Positions 26,184 through 35,882 of a stretch of 62,277 bases of DNA are shown here, one piece after another. The translations under genes and the position numbers were made by a program. The stretch is from Candidatus Sabulitectum sp. Its GTDB lineage: Bacteria; Fermentibacterota; Fermentibacteria; Fermentibacterales; JCC-6. The DNA lies in contig JAOZUR010000010.1 of the NCBI GenBank assembly GCA_029938555.1, positions 1 to 62,277 on the forward strand, in the 5' to 3' direction. The notes below the pieces were generated by a model, which saw only the letters and a list, made by a program, of their open reading frames with translations, did no database searches and was not told the origin of the DNA. Numbering within the stretch: position 1 is the stretch's first letter; every line of letters begins with the position of its first letter.

Positions 26184-27146
26184 TTACTCCTTAGCGAAAG
26201 TATCCATGATAATCCACCCCTCACGCAAGTAAGGTTCCTTCCTAAAACCAGGATTATAAATCTCCATATCGAGAATATACCATTCATCACCTGCATTAAG
26301 AACCCTAGTGGTAAAAGCACCTGCATTCAAGTAGTCTGGATTTCGCCAAACTCCTGTGAGTTCCCATCCTGATAAACCGTTAATATTGATCTCTTCAGTG
26401 AACAGCTTAGCTCTATCTACCGAGTCGGCGGAAGCATCAAAAAAGAACAATCGAGCCATGGCTTCCCTGGCTAAAACAGCATTAGAATCAGACAATTCCG
26501 CTTCAGTACTAAACATACGAATACTGAGAAGAATAAGAGATTCCTCATCTGGCTGTCTCTGGTATTGAATAAATCCATCATCAGGAGACCAGATTCTAAC
26601 AGAGTATGATTTGGGGACATTCAGCTGAAAACCCAACACGGAAAGACTGTCAATTCTTTCTTGGGATGTCATGCTGGTACTTACAAAACTCTCATAAATA
26701 TAATCATGCATCTGATTGTCATATGCATTTTCTAGCAACTCAGGCAGACCAATTGGGATTTCTGGGTTTACTGGATCAACTACAACTGCAAATACAAATT
26801 GATCCAATGCCCATATATCAGAACCAAAATAAATTCCATTTTCGTTCTCATTCAGCCCTGATGGAATCAAACTAATTTCATCAGGGGTCAAGAGCAGCAA
26901 AATAACTCTTCTTGACTTAAGTGTTCCCTGAAACTCTGAAGTTTCAGCAAAGGAAAAACTAAAGACCTCTTCTGGGTCAACAGTTTCTACTACTAAATGC
27001 AATTTCTGGAGCCCATTATTGTCTATGAAGTCGTCTAGCGTAGAACTATAAACAATCAGTATTCCATTTATCGGTCCGATTGACTCTTGCTTACAAGAAA
27101 CAGCAAAAATTAACAGGAAAAAAACAAGAAAACTATTTTTACCCAT
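26184..27146 (-). CDS. Lipoprotein, DUF4837-like
   Basis: A 320-residue exported lipoprotein with signal MGKNSFLVFFLLIFAVSCKQ and lipobox cysteine at 18. The mature chain alternates beta strands and helices and ends with blocks typical of the Bacteroidetes lipoprotein family DUF4837: GWELTGVWRNPDYLNAGAF, TRVLNAGDEWYILDMEIYNPG and a terminal W-I-M-D-T-F. Family assignment is from pattern memory and is moderate. It overlaps the DUF948-like gene upstream by 8 bases and lies 3 bases from the TPR gene. Function unknown; context suggests the cell envelope. Confidence 0.65.
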   Translation of the reverse strand: MGKNSFLVFFLLIFAVSCKQESIGPINGILIVYSSTLDDFIDNNGLQKLHLVVETVDPEEVFSFSFAETSEFQGTLKSRRVILLLLTPDEISLIPSGLNENENGIYFGSDIWALDQFVFAVVVDPVNPEIPIGLPELLENAYDNQMHDYIYESFVSTSMTSQERIDSLSVLGFQLNVPKSYSVRIWSPDDGFIQYQRQPDEESLILLSIRMFSTEAELSDSNAVLAREAMARLFFFDASADSVDRAKLFTEEININGLSGWELTGVWRNPDYLNAGAFTTRVLNAGDEWYILDMEIYNPGFRKEPYLREGWIIMDTFAKE

Positions 27147-27504
27147 GGTTTCTATTTCTTATCTTTTCAAAAAATGGTCTCACTGTTTTGAAAACAGTAA
27201 ACGCCAATGGCAGATAATTTACAGCTCCACTAACGGTAGAAGCTGTTGTACCTGAATTAATTCTTCTTGTTAAAGCCTTGATCTCTGAAGCTGTTTGCCC
27301 CATTTCCTGACCACTTTTTTCAACTTCCTGAAGTGTTTCTGATAAAATTGGAGTGAGCTGAGCCATATTGTCTCTCATATCAGCCAGCGTTTGATCCATG
27401 TTCTCTAGAACTTTTTTGGCTTTTCCAAACAGAGCAAACATCATTCCAACAACAACCCAAAAACTACATATTCCAACAAGCAACACAATTGCGGTAGCGT
27501 CCAT
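27139..27504 (-). CDS. DUF948-like membrane-anchored coiled-coil protein
   Basis: A 121-residue protein with one N-terminal transmembrane helix (DATAIVLLVGICSFWVVVGMM in part) and a long amphipathic helix of heptads (VLENMDQTLADMRDNMAQL ... EVEKSGQEMGQTASEI), ending in a second weakly hydrophobic patch and a basic tail (KIRNRNHG). This is the usual shape of DUF948/YtxG-like proteins. Start ATG 27504 follows AGAGGGGGGATT. It sits between an outer-membrane PorV-OmpA gene and a lipoprotein gene, consistent with an envelope role. Confidence 0.65.
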   Translation of the reverse strand: MDATAIVLLVGICSFWVVVGMMFALFGKAKKVLENMDQTLADMRDNMAQLTPILSETLQEVEKSGQEMGQTASEIKALTRRINSGTTASTVSGAVNYLPLAFTVFKTVRPFFEKIRNRNHG

Positions 27505-27530
27505 AATCCCCCCTCTGAGAATAAACAAAT

Positions 27531-29504
27531 TTATCTTCTTAGTATAACGATTTCTACTCTTCGATTAAGAGACCTTCCTGCTTCATCGTCATTTGCAGCA
27601 GCAGGTCTTCTTTCGCCAAACCAGATAGGTTCAATCTCTATGTTGTAATCACTAAGTTCGGCTTCAAGATATTCTGCCACATTCAAGGCTCGTTCAGTGG
27701 AGAGCCCATCGTTAAATCCAAAAGCTCCATCACTATCAGCGTGACCTTCAACTGAAACAAATACACCTGGATTATTCTTAAGTGTTTGAACTACCCTGTC
27801 CAGATCCGGATACTGATCACTGCGTATGGCGCCAATACCGTTATCGAAATAGATTGTGGACATAGATAATCCATCGCGTTCCTGCGCAACAATCATGAAC
27901 TGAAAAAGATTAATCGGATCTGTTTCATAATACAGATAACTCAAATCTTCATTACTCTGTCGGCAATTCACGTCCAGTGGAATACCACCTCTAACCCTGG
28001 TTAGTCCAAGTGTGGAAGGATCAATACGATTGCGATCCATCCAGACTTTGCTTACCCTGAAACTCAAACTTGCCTCAATTATATCAACACTGTCTACAGC
28101 ACCATAGATTATTTCAGGATCTACCATAACAAGCTCTGCATGTCGTGCCGATATAAGGAAATCACCTATTTGATCAAGTGAAGCTTCAAAGTAGTAGTAA
28201 CCTTCATCTTCTTCAACAATTGCAGCAGGCATTCTAACTAAAGAATTATCTTCTTCAACTCTGTAAAGTCGTAGTAGTCTTAACTCAAGATTATTCTGCT
28301 CAAGCCAGTATCGTGGAATCCTGAAGCCCACAGAAAGGTCTCTAATGTCTTCCTCTGTGAATGTCGCTCTTGAAGGGAAGTAAGCAAATAAAACCTGTTT
28401 ATCATCAAGTTTAAGAGTGCTGTTCAGAGGTATCTGATCGAACTGAGCCACCACTAAAGAATCGTCCTGAACATCTCTGTTGGCCCAAAGACTAATCTCA
28501 TACAGGTCTGTTCCAGTTTCCCATATTCTTCTATCAACCAAAGGTGGAAGAGGAACCCTTGGTTCATTCTCTATCCATTCTGTACCGCCAAATCGGAAGG
28601 TCAATCCACCTCTGTGTCGACCCCAAGTAGACTGAAGATCATTCATAGGCAGAGAAAGTGCATAATCGAACGAAACAGGCAATGATCCTTCGTATCTTGC
28701 GGAGAACCCAGCAGAAAGTTCCGAAGATTTGCCAAGAGTTCTAGCACGATATCCAGCCCTAAAGCCCCATGTGGAAGTTAATCCAAACCATTTTTCTAAA
28801 CCAAGGGCAATATCAATATCTTTTTCACCATCAACATCATCTAAAGACCAGTCAATCTGGACAACAGGTGTGATAAACTTAGGATAAAATGCTGCCCCAA
28901 GTGATATCTCCAATGGAAGAACATCTTCTTCGCCAATACCCATATCTGGAGCAATTAGATTTCTGGCTACGCCTGCAAGGGTAACCCTTCTTCCAAGCTC
29001 AGCCTGAAACCCAAAATCAGCTGATATTGCTTTTGCCCTAAACCCATTTGTTGTAAAAAGAGGATCATACGAAGTAAATTCGTTATCTATGTAATCTCTG
29101 AACATATACCTACCGGAAAAACCAAATGACACAGGAAAAATTCCTGGACGAAAAGCAATTGCTAGCAACCCTTCTCCTTGGGTACACTGATCTGAAGCAT
29201 TGAGTATATCAATACCAAGACTGAAAGCTGAATATTTTGTTATTGGTTGAACATAACCAAGAGCACCATAATTAATAGAATTCAAGTCCATGTTCGGATA
29301 AAAACTAGTGTACTCAGTTCCAACCATTATTCTGCCGGATCTCAACAAACCTGCTGGATTCCACCAAGCAGCCCAAGCATCATCTGATAAAGCTACAAAT
29401 GCACCAGCCATTCCCATGGCACGAGAGCCAGGATTAAGAACATCAGCCTGAATAATAGAAGCAAACAAAAGAAGAACTGTTAAAATAATTATCTTGCTAC
29501 GCAT
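27531..29504 (-). CDS. PorV/PorQ-like outer-membrane barrel with C-terminal OmpA domain
   Basis: A 657-residue outer-membrane protein. Signal peptide, then a UPF0164/PorV-type barrel start: NPGSRAMGMAGAFVALSDDAWAAWWNPAGL (read in pieces), with alternating strands to about residue 310. A linker with two beta modules follows (about 330-520). The last 120 residues form an OmpA/Pal peptidoglycan-binding domain: SVEGHADSDGAFGFNDGLSTERALNVAEYL and a terminal SLNRRVEIVILRR. PorV shuttles substrates in type IX secretion; here the barrel is fused to a peptidoglycan anchor. Its ATG lies inside the end of the subtilase gene (16-base overlap), so the pair is coupled. Which PorV-like subgroup is uncertain. 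Confidence 0.75.
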   Translation of the reverse strand: MRSKIIILTVLLLFASIIQADVLNPGSRAMGMAGAFVALSDDAWAAWWNPAGLLRSGRIMVGTEYTSFYPNMDLNSINYGALGYVQPITKYSAFSLGIDILNASDQCTQGEGLLAIAFRPGIFPVSFGFSGRYMFRDYIDNEFTSYDPLFTTNGFRAKAISADFGFQAELGRRVTLAGVARNLIAPDMGIGEEDVLPLEISLGAAFYPKFITPVVQIDWSLDDVDGEKDIDIALGLEKWFGLTSTWGFRAGYRARTLGKSSELSAGFSARYEGSLPVSFDYALSLPMNDLQSTWGRHRGGLTFRFGGTEWIENEPRVPLPPLVDRRIWETGTDLYEISLWANRDVQDDSLVVAQFDQIPLNSTLKLDDKQVLFAYFPSRATFTEEDIRDLSVGFRIPRYWLEQNNLELRLLRLYRVEEDNSLVRMPAAIVEEDEGYYYFEASLDQIGDFLISARHAELVMVDPEIIYGAVDSVDIIEASLSFRVSKVWMDRNRIDPSTLGLTRVRGGIPLDVNCRQSNEDLSYLYYETDPINLFQFMIVAQERDGLSMSTIYFDNGIGAIRSDQYPDLDRVVQTLKNNPGVFVSVEGHADSDGAFGFNDGLSTERALNVAEYLEAELSDYNIEIEPIWFGERRPAAANDDEAGRSLNRRVEIVILRR

Positions 29505-32500
29505 ACTGTTCCAGTCACCTCCCCTACGGGGGCTAAGCCATGAAAGATATAAACTCCAGAAGGAACCGGTACCCCTACATTATCTTTACCATCCCATACT
29601 GGCTCATCTCCGGTGATGGTTCTAACCGGTACTCCTTCTATATTCATAATAGTAAGAGTTATCATGGCATCTTCTGCAGCCAGCCAAACAAAAGAAGCTG
29701 TATCATTTATACCATCACCGTTAGGTGTAAATGGTGTTGGAATCACTGTCATTCCCTGTGAAAAATCTCTTACAAGAGCTATATCAAATTCTGTATAAAT
29801 ATTCTCCTGTACCTGAGCGGTATCAGAAAACTGAATATACGGTTCTTGATTTACAAGAAGAGGTACATTTCCAATTGGAACATCTTCGAAATAGTAATAT
29901 CCAGTATTATCAGAATCTACGCTAATACCAAGACCTTCGATGAATACTGTTATGTTCTCTAACTTTCTGCCTGTGTAAACATCTGAAACAATGCCACCAA
30001 GAGAACCTGTGGGCCCCTGGGCTGTTGCTGAAGACATATTGCTGTATGAGCTTTCTCCATTAGGATTTGTATAAACGCATGTTGCCCAATAGTAATAACC
30101 CAGACCATTAACAACATGAGAATCAACCCAATTCACTGTATCCGTGCCAAGTTCAACTATATAATCTGGTTCAGGGGCAAGAGGGCTAATTGATCTATAG
30201 ATTCTATATGATGTTAAACCCTTGCCATCCAAACTCGCTTCCGGTGGATCCCAGCTGAGAGGAATGAAACCATCATTACCACTTACTGCCACAAGATTCT
30301 GCGGAGGTGCAAATTCACCTGTTACAAGAAACGAACCGTATACTGATTTATTATTAGTTTCATCATGTTCTATCATTGAGGAATCAGGGTCCACAAAAGC
30401 CACAAGATACCTATCTCCTATATCAAAATAAGTAAATTTGTAACTGCCTTTAAAAGAGGTTGTCTCGCCACTCTCAAGTGGTGGTACATCAAAAAGCACA
30501 ACAGGGGTGAAAAGAGAATCAGGATCATCTGTTACATAATACACCAATTGAGTTTCAGATGAAGGTCCTTGACCGTCGTTACTTACAATTACACTAAAAC
30601 CAACATTCTGCCCTACTTCAAAAGGAGGGGAAACATCAGGTGATGCAATGGAAACACTTAAATCAGGATAAGCAAGTATTACAGTAAACTGACTAATGGC
30701 ATCATCAAGCCCCCTATTACCAGCACCGGCTTGAACATTAACAATGTGTGTTCCAGGCTGATCAGGACACAACAAAACGAACTCTGCACTTGCAGATGAG
30801 TTTTTGTAAACAAGATTACCCAAAAATGCTGGAATATTAACATCTCCTGCAAAAACAGCCGGTGGAATTAATTTTGCCCAAGCTCCAACCGCAACATATC
30901 CACCGGTATTAGAAAGAGAAACCGGTATTGTGAGTTCGCCTCCTGGAGGGGCAAAAATTGTTGTATCCACTGGAAAAGTAATGGTTAACTCTGGATCTCG
31001 AGCAAAACGATATGCTGTAATGGCAAATTGCTGTGTTTCGGATGGATCACCTGGGTCCGCCCAGGAATTTGCCGCAATTCGCACAGTCCATGCGCCTGGC
31101 TCAGGAGATTCCACCACAATTCGTTCTACAGGACTTTCAGAAGTAACACCAGCTGGAAGAAGGTAGTTGTATTCCACATTAGTTGGTGAGATAAGAGTAA
31201 TGTCAAGATCTACTTGAAGGTCTGGAGATGGAGATGGAACATCTGTATACCCGAGACCGGTTGACAACCAGCTGGTATATGCAGGAACGTACATTATCCA
31301 TTGTTTAGTACCAGTACCCTCTGCAATTTCAGAATTAGCCCAGAATAATCTGTCAACTTCCTCAGAGAAATAAGTACCTGGCAAATGATAACCATCAAGA
31401 AGCCCAAAGCCACTTTCTGTGGTTGCGTAACCGGAAGCAGGAGGACCTGTATTGCTCTTTAATGGAATTGCACATGCGGCCATAATTGCCATTGCGTCTT
31501 CAGGGTTAAAAAGATCACCATATTTTTCTTCGCATATTGCCAGAGCGGCAGATACAAATGCTGCTGCCATACTGGTACCAGCAAAACGAGTATACGATTC
31601 TTCCCCTGGCCACCTGTTCACAGGGTCATCAAGCCACTGCCCTGCGTACTGTGCATTGGTGGTAGCCACACCATTTTGCATTGTTGATTCCAGATACTCG
31701 CCACCTGGAGCTAAAATTTCAGGTTTCAATCTACCATCCGCCGTTGGTCCTCTTCCACTGTATGAGGCAACTAAAACATTGCCAGTATCATCTGGAAGGA
31801 AGGTAACAGCTCCTACAGTAATAGCATTTCTTGCGATTGCAGGGGAAGGTATAAATCCTGCAGCTGGATTATTGCCAGAACTAAAAACAGAAATACCACC
31901 GTTTCTAGCGTGAGTATCTACCACCTGACAAAAGGCATCATAAGAAAGAGAACCATCAAAACCCCAGGAATTATTTACAATAAAACAATCAGCAGAGAAA
32001 AAATCTGTATAAAAAGTTGCAAACTGCGAAGATGTCATGGACTGTGGTCTTTGAATAACAAAAAGCTGGGCATCTGGGGCGCCACCACTACCATTGTATT
32101 CGCAATCTAGATCTACCCCGCCCCTGGAAGCAATAACGCCACATACGGCGGTTCCATGGCCATCAGGGTCTGGGACTCCTTGATATATTGCATCAACCAA
32201 ATCTGGATGGTCGGCCCAAACTCCTGTGTCTAAAACACCAATACGAACACCCAAGCCCGTATAATAAGTCCATAATTCCGTTAAACCAGAAATCTGACGA
32301 CTATCATCTGCCTGTACATTAACAGAATGAGAAGTTGCTGTCAGAGATCTATTTGGCGTAGCCCATAGAACTCCACTTGTAACAGGTCTTGATACAAGCC
32401 AGTAATCCTCATACAAATAACTACCGTTTTCTGGTACAGAGCCAGATGTCATTTTAACTATCCAATCACCGGTCCAGTACCTATCTTCCGGTAAAACTGC

Positions 32501-32905
32501 ATTATTCCAAGACCATCTGGTGATTGTTTTTACAAACCCTGAACCTGAAAGAGCATTCAGATCGGGGGATTGCCCCACCAAGGCAATGAAACTGTTTTTA
32601 TCTGGCGCATAACCAGCGGGCCATAAGCCTGCCTGGTCCAAAATCAAAAGATCCATAGGAGTCAAAGATCTGTAAACTTCTACGCGAACAAGATCTCCTG
32701 GTGAACCTGGCAACGATGATGTCAATAAAAGACCCGAACCTGACTCACTGGATATATAATCTTCATCTAGCTGTTGCAGAATGGTCTGTCGTTCTTGATA
32801 ATTCATACTAGACAGATCTTCAATAGATATGTAATCAGACGTTTCAATCAGTGGATAATCGCTAGATAAAAAGAAAACCAATAGGAAAATTGAAAATACA
32901 GACAT
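29489..32905 (-). CDS. Secreted subtilisin-like serine protease (S8) with sorting-type C-terminus
   Basis: Extracellular protease of 1138 residues. Signal peptide (about 1-17), a propeptide-like region to about 215, then the S8 domain with the catalytic triad Asp226 (IGVLDTGVWADHPDL), His250 (DGHGTAVCGVIAS) and Ser445 (FAGTSMAAAF); the oxyanion Asn is in FIVNNSWGFDG near 311. It is followed by a P/homoB-like domain, CARDB-type Ig domains, an fibronectin-III-like module and a carboxypeptidase-regulatory-like beta domain. The last 90 residues resemble a gliding-motility/T9SS-type module (TPFTPNGDGINDTASF ... WDGKDNVGVPVPSGVYIF). Start ATG 32905 follows GGGAGTAACT. A TTGACG box lies about 60 bases upstream. 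First gene of the operon ending in efp. Confidence 0.88.
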   Translation of the reverse strand: MSVFSIFLLVFFLSSDYPLIETSDYISIEDLSSMNYQERQTILQQLDEDYISSESGSGLLLTSSLPGSPGDLVRVEVYRSLTPMDLLILDQAGLWPAGYAPDKNSFIALVGQSPDLNALSGSGFVKTITRWSWNNAVLPEDRYWTGDWIVKMTSGSVPENGSYLYEDYWLVSRPVTSGVLWATPNRSLTATSHSVNVQADDSRQISGLTELWTYYTGLGVRIGVLDTGVWADHPDLVDAIYQGVPDPDGHGTAVCGVIASRGGVDLDCEYNGSGGAPDAQLFVIQRPQSMTSSQFATFYTDFFSADCFIVNNSWGFDGSLSYDAFCQVVDTHARNGGISVFSSGNNPAAGFIPSPAIARNAITVGAVTFLPDDTGNVLVASYSGRGPTADGRLKPEILAPGGEYLESTMQNGVATTNAQYAGQWLDDPVNRWPGEESYTRFAGTSMAAAFVSAALAICEEKYGDLFNPEDAMAIMAACAIPLKSNTGPPASGYATTESGFGLLDGYHLPGTYFSEEVDRLFWANSEIAEGTGTKQWIMYVPAYTSWLSTGLGYTDVPSPSPDLQVDLDITLISPTNVEYNYLLPAGVTSESPVERIVVESPEPGAWTVRIAANSWADPGDPSETQQFAITAYRFARDPELTITFPVDTTIFAPPGGELTIPVSLSNTGGYVAVGAWAKLIPPAVFAGDVNIPAFLGNLVYKNSSASAEFVLLCPDQPGTHIVNVQAGAGNRGLDDAISQFTVILAYPDLSVSIASPDVSPPFEVGQNVGFSVIVSNDGQGPSSETQLVYYVTDDPDSLFTPVVLFDVPPLESGETTSFKGSYKFTYFDIGDRYLVAFVDPDSSMIEHDETNNKSVYGSFLVTGEFAPPQNLVAVSGNDGFIPLSWDPPEASLDGKGLTSYRIYRSISPLAPEPDYIVELGTDTVNWVDSHVVNGLGYYYWATCVYTNPNGESSYSNMSSATAQGPTGSLGGIVSDVYTGRKLENITVFIEGLGISVDSDNTGYYYFEDVPIGNVPLLVNQEPYIQFSDTAQVQENIYTEFDIALVRDFSQGMTVIPTPFTPNGDGINDTASFVWLAAEDAMITLTIMNIEGVPVRTITGDEPVWDGKDNVGVPVPSGVYIFHGLAPVGEVTGTVCVAR

Positions 32906-32985
32906 AGTTACTCCCATTTATAGTTAATCGTATACCTAGAGATACTATAAATTGTACCGGTTCGTCAACCGCTAAATAAACTGAA

Positions 32986-33022
32986 ACAGCAAGAGCCATC
33001 AACTATTGATTGCCCTTGCTGT
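32986..33022 (-). terminator. Possible terminator hairpin after folD
   Basis: ACAGCAAG / CTTGCTGT (8 bp) enclosing a second ATCAA / TTGAT stem with a 3-base loop. The minus-strand exit is TTTCAGTTT, only moderately T-rich. It lies about 45 bases past the folD stop, which fits a transcript end, but the T-run is weak. Confidence 0.4.
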
Positions 33023-33066
33023 AATATAAACAGAACTATTTAGCTAAGTCAAAAGGCTGTACCTAA

Positions 33067-33918
33067 TCAGCGATTGCCGAATAGGGCACTAACTCTAGCT
33101 TTTAAAGTGTTTTCCAGTAAGAAAGCGATAGTGAGCGGACCCACGCCCCCTGGAACAGGAGTGATTGCAGAGCAACTGTCGAATACATCTTCATAATCCA
33201 CATCACCAACAAGTTTTCCATGAGCATCAGTATTCATTCCCACATCAATCACAACAGAACCTGATTTCACCCAATCACTTTTTATCATTTCAGCTATACC
33301 CACTGCAACAACCAAGATATCTGCTTTAGCGCATAATTCTTTCAGGTCTGTGGTTCGGCTGTGCGCTATGGTAACAGTACAATTTTCCCGAAGAAGAAGG
33401 GCAGCCATGGGTTTACCAACAATGTTAGATCGACCCACTATCAGAGCATTTCTACCGACCATCTGTATTTTATGGTGCTTAAGAAGAGCTACGATTCCAG
33501 ATGGTGTACAGGGGAATAAACCTTCTTCCCCCCTCCACAGCTTTCCTACATTTACAGGATGAAAACCGTCAACATCTTTTTCTGGAAGAACAGAAGAGGC
33601 GATCCTATGTACTGATATATGATCAGGAAGAGGAAGCTGCACAAGAATACCATGGACGGAAACATCTTCATTGAGAGAATCAACAAGTTCAAGTAATTCC
33701 TCTTCTGACGTTTCCAATGGCAAGGAAATAACATTGCTATTAAATCCAACTTTTTTACATGCCCTCTCTTTGGCACCCACATAAACCTTACTGGCAGGAT
33801 CATCTCCAACCATAATAACAGTAAGGCCTGGGGGCGGACCTTCTAGTTGCCCAACTCTTTTCTTCAAGGAGAGTCGTACGACTTTTGCAAATTTTCTTCC
33901 TGATAAAACAATTGCCAT
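33067..33918 (-). CDS. folD: Methylenetetrahydrofolate dehydrogenase / methenyltetrahydrofolate cyclohydrolase
   Basis: Bifunctional NADP-dependent enzyme interconverting 5,10-methylene-, 5,10-methenyl- and 10-formyl-tetrahydrofolate for purine synthesis and fMet. Length 283 is normal. Motifs: YVGAKERACKKVGF near residue 48 (catalytic Lys in the second K position), VHGILVQLPLPDHI near 92, the cofactor motif VGRSNIVGKPMAALLL near 160, and ITPVPGGVGPLTIAFLLENT at the C-terminus. It is the last gene of the 13 kb train that also holds purB, purL and purQ, so one-carbon supply and purine synthesis share a transcript. It follows rplU by 5 bases. Confidence 0.97.
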   Translation of the reverse strand: MAIVLSGRKFAKVVRLSLKKRVGQLEGPPPGLTVIMVGDDPASKVYVGAKERACKKVGFNSNVISLPLETSEEELLELVDSLNEDVSVHGILVQLPLPDHISVHRIASSVLPEKDVDGFHPVNVGKLWRGEEGLFPCTPSGIVALLKHHKIQMVGRNALIVGRSNIVGKPMAALLLRENCTVTIAHSRTTDLKELCAKADILVVAVGIAEMIKSDWVKSGSVVIDVGMNTDAHGKLVGDVDYEDVFDSCSAITPVPGGVGPLTIAFLLENTLKARVSALFGNR

Positions 33919-33923
33919 AACAA

Positions 33924-34238
33924 TTAGCCCTTAGCTATTTTTTCGATCTGAACCCAAGTCTGATACTGTCTGTGACCGGTTTTTCTTTGGTATCCCTTGC
34001 GTCTTTTACGCTTAAAGATAATAACCTTAGGACCTTTTGACTGTTCAACTATTGTACCTTGAACCTTAATACCTTCAATGAAAGGTCGTCCAACAACAAC
34101 TTTGTCATCTTTAGCCACAAGAAGAACATCTTCAAATGTAAGAGAAGTGCCTTTTTCGCCTTCAAGTCGAGGAACCATAATCTTCATACCCGGCTCAACT
34201 CTGAACTGGTATCCACCTGTCTTTATAATCGCGTACAA
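33924..34238 (-). CDS. rplU: 50S ribosomal protein L21
   Basis: Large-subunit protein of 104 residues with the typical L21 pattern YAIIKTGGYQFRVEPG at the start and KRKRRKGYQRKTGHRQ near the C-terminus, which binds 23S rRNA. The start is TTG at 34238, six bases after TGGAGGTACGAA; no ATG fits. L27 (rpmA) normally follows directly, but folD stands in that place. In the 96 bases up to rng a TATAAT box on the minus strand may give an extra internal promoter. Confidence 0.95.
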   Translation of the reverse strand: MYAIIKTGGYQFRVEPGMKIMVPRLEGEKGTSLTFEDVLLVAKDDKVVVGRPFIEGIKVQGTIVEQSKGPKVIIFKRKRRKGYQRKTGHRQYQTWVQIEKIAKG

Positions 34239-34334
34239 TTCGTACCTCCATTTATATTATACAACCACACCAATAAACCATATTTTGAAACCATTCATAA
34301 CTGCGCAAACTTATACTAATTCAGTTCTTCAAGG

Positions 34335-35882
34335 TCAAGCTCTGGCCTCAGGAGAATAAAGATTGGTGATTTCTTCATGCGAATCTAAAGAAAAAACCTT
34401 GAATTCTTCTTGAAGCATTCGTTCATCCTCGTGAACATGAACTGATAACTTATCACTTCTGGCAGTGAGGTATTCAAGCCTTCTACCATTTTCTTCCATG
34501 AGAAAACTTGATACAATTGGATTAATTGTAACAACAAGATTCATATGTGTTTTCCCATTGGCTGCCCTCTCTAGGAATCGTTCAATCTCTGTAAGAACAC
34601 TTACTGGAGTTTGAATTCTTCCTGTACCGGCACAGAATTTACAAGCAATAGACATGGACTGCACCAAGCTTGGCCTTACCCTTTTTCTTGTCATCTCCAC
34701 AAGACCCATAGGGCTTACCTGGCAGGTTTTTGTTGGTGAACGGTCTCTGCCGAGTTCGCCTCGAAGACAATTAACGACTTTATCCCGATGAGAAGAATTA
34801 TCCATATCAATAAAATCAATAACAATAATCCCGCCCAAATCTCTAAGGCGTAGCTGTCTAGCTACCTCTCGGGCAGCCTCCATATTTGTCTTAAAGATCG
34901 TATCTTCCTGTCTCTTCCGACCCACATACCTCTTTGTGTTAACATCTATCGCTACAAGAGCCTCGGTATGATCAATAACAATTGACCCTCCACTCTTCAG
35001 CGATACTTCTCTTCTTACAAGACCTGAAATTTCTTTTTCCACTCCATAATGATCAAAAACAGGTGTTTTTCCCCTATATAATTTCACCTTACCGGCCACA
35101 CCAGGGTCAAAAGTCTTCAGATACTTACGAATCTGCTTAACGACAATTCTAGAATCACAAACAATTGCATTTACATCAGGTGTTACTAAATCCCGAACTG
35201 TCATTGTAATCAAATCGTGTTCCTGATGAAGAAGAGCAGGTGCTTTAGATTTAACGGTAAGAGTTCCGATTTCTTTCCATTTGTTTACAATTCTTTCCAC
35301 ATCTGTTTTAAAACTATCTTCATCCTTATCAATACCGGCGGTTCTTGCAATTATCCCAAATCCTTCGGTTTTCACCTGCTGAATAATCTTTCTGAGTCGA
35401 CTTCTTTCCTGTCTATCAATAATTTTCCTAGATACACCTGCAACGGAATCGCCTGGCATGCTAACAACATACCTGCCTGCAATGCTTATTCTGGTGCTGA
35501 CTCTTGCACCTTTGGTTCCAATAGGTTCCTTAGTAACCTGAACAAGTATTCGCTGCCCCTTTTCTAACACTTTCTCAATAGGACGACGGGTTTCGTCTGA
35601 CCTTGGAGGTTTTCCCTCAATAAGAGCTCTAGCAAAACTTTTTTCATCAACTAACTTTTCTCTCACGTCTGATACATGAAGAAAAGCACTTCTTTCTAAT
35701 CCAATATCAACAAAAGCAGCCTGCATCCCAGGAAGCACTGCATTAACTCTACCAAGATAGATATTTCCAACTATACGCTTATCATCAGCCATTTCAACAA
35801 TAAGCTCCATTAGTCGGCCATCTTCTATCACAGCAATTCTAGTTACTTCAGGATGCTGGTTGACTATAAAATCAACCTTCAT
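34335..35882 (-). CDS. rng: Ribonuclease G/E family endoribonuclease
   Basis: Single-strand endoribonuclease for rRNA maturation and mRNA decay. The 515-residue length is close to RNase G and lacks the degradosome tail of RNase E. An S1 RNA-binding domain (YLGRVNAVLPGMQAAFVDIG) with the HVSDV segment lies near residue 45-75; the catalytic DNase-I-like subdomain has AIDVNTKRYVG and VIDFIDMDNSSHR with the two metal-binding aspartates; the zinc-link-like CKFCAGTG is near residue 418. Start ATG 35882 overlaps the radical SAM gene by 11 bases. The order radical SAM-DUF2344 / rng / rplU is widely conserved in bacteria. Confidence 0.94.
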   Translation of the reverse strand: MKVDFIVNQHPEVTRIAVIEDGRLMELIVEMADDKRIVGNIYLGRVNAVLPGMQAAFVDIGLERSAFLHVSDVREKLVDEKSFARALIEGKPPRSDETRRPIEKVLEKGQRILVQVTKEPIGTKGARVSTRISIAGRYVVSMPGDSVAGVSRKIIDRQERSRLRKIIQQVKTEGFGIIARTAGIDKDEDSFKTDVERIVNKWKEIGTLTVKSKAPALLHQEHDLITMTVRDLVTPDVNAIVCDSRIVVKQIRKYLKTFDPGVAGKVKLYRGKTPVFDHYGVEKEISGLVRREVSLKSGGSIVIDHTEALVAIDVNTKRYVGRKRQEDTIFKTNMEAAREVARQLRLRDLGGIIVIDFIDMDNSSHRDKVVNCLRGELGRDRSPTKTCQVSPMGLVEMTRKRVRPSLVQSMSIACKFCAGTGRIQTPVSVLTEIERFLERAANGKTHMNLVVTINPIVSSFLMEENGRRLEYLTARSDKLSVHVHEDERMLQEEFKVFSLDSHEEITNLYSPEARA

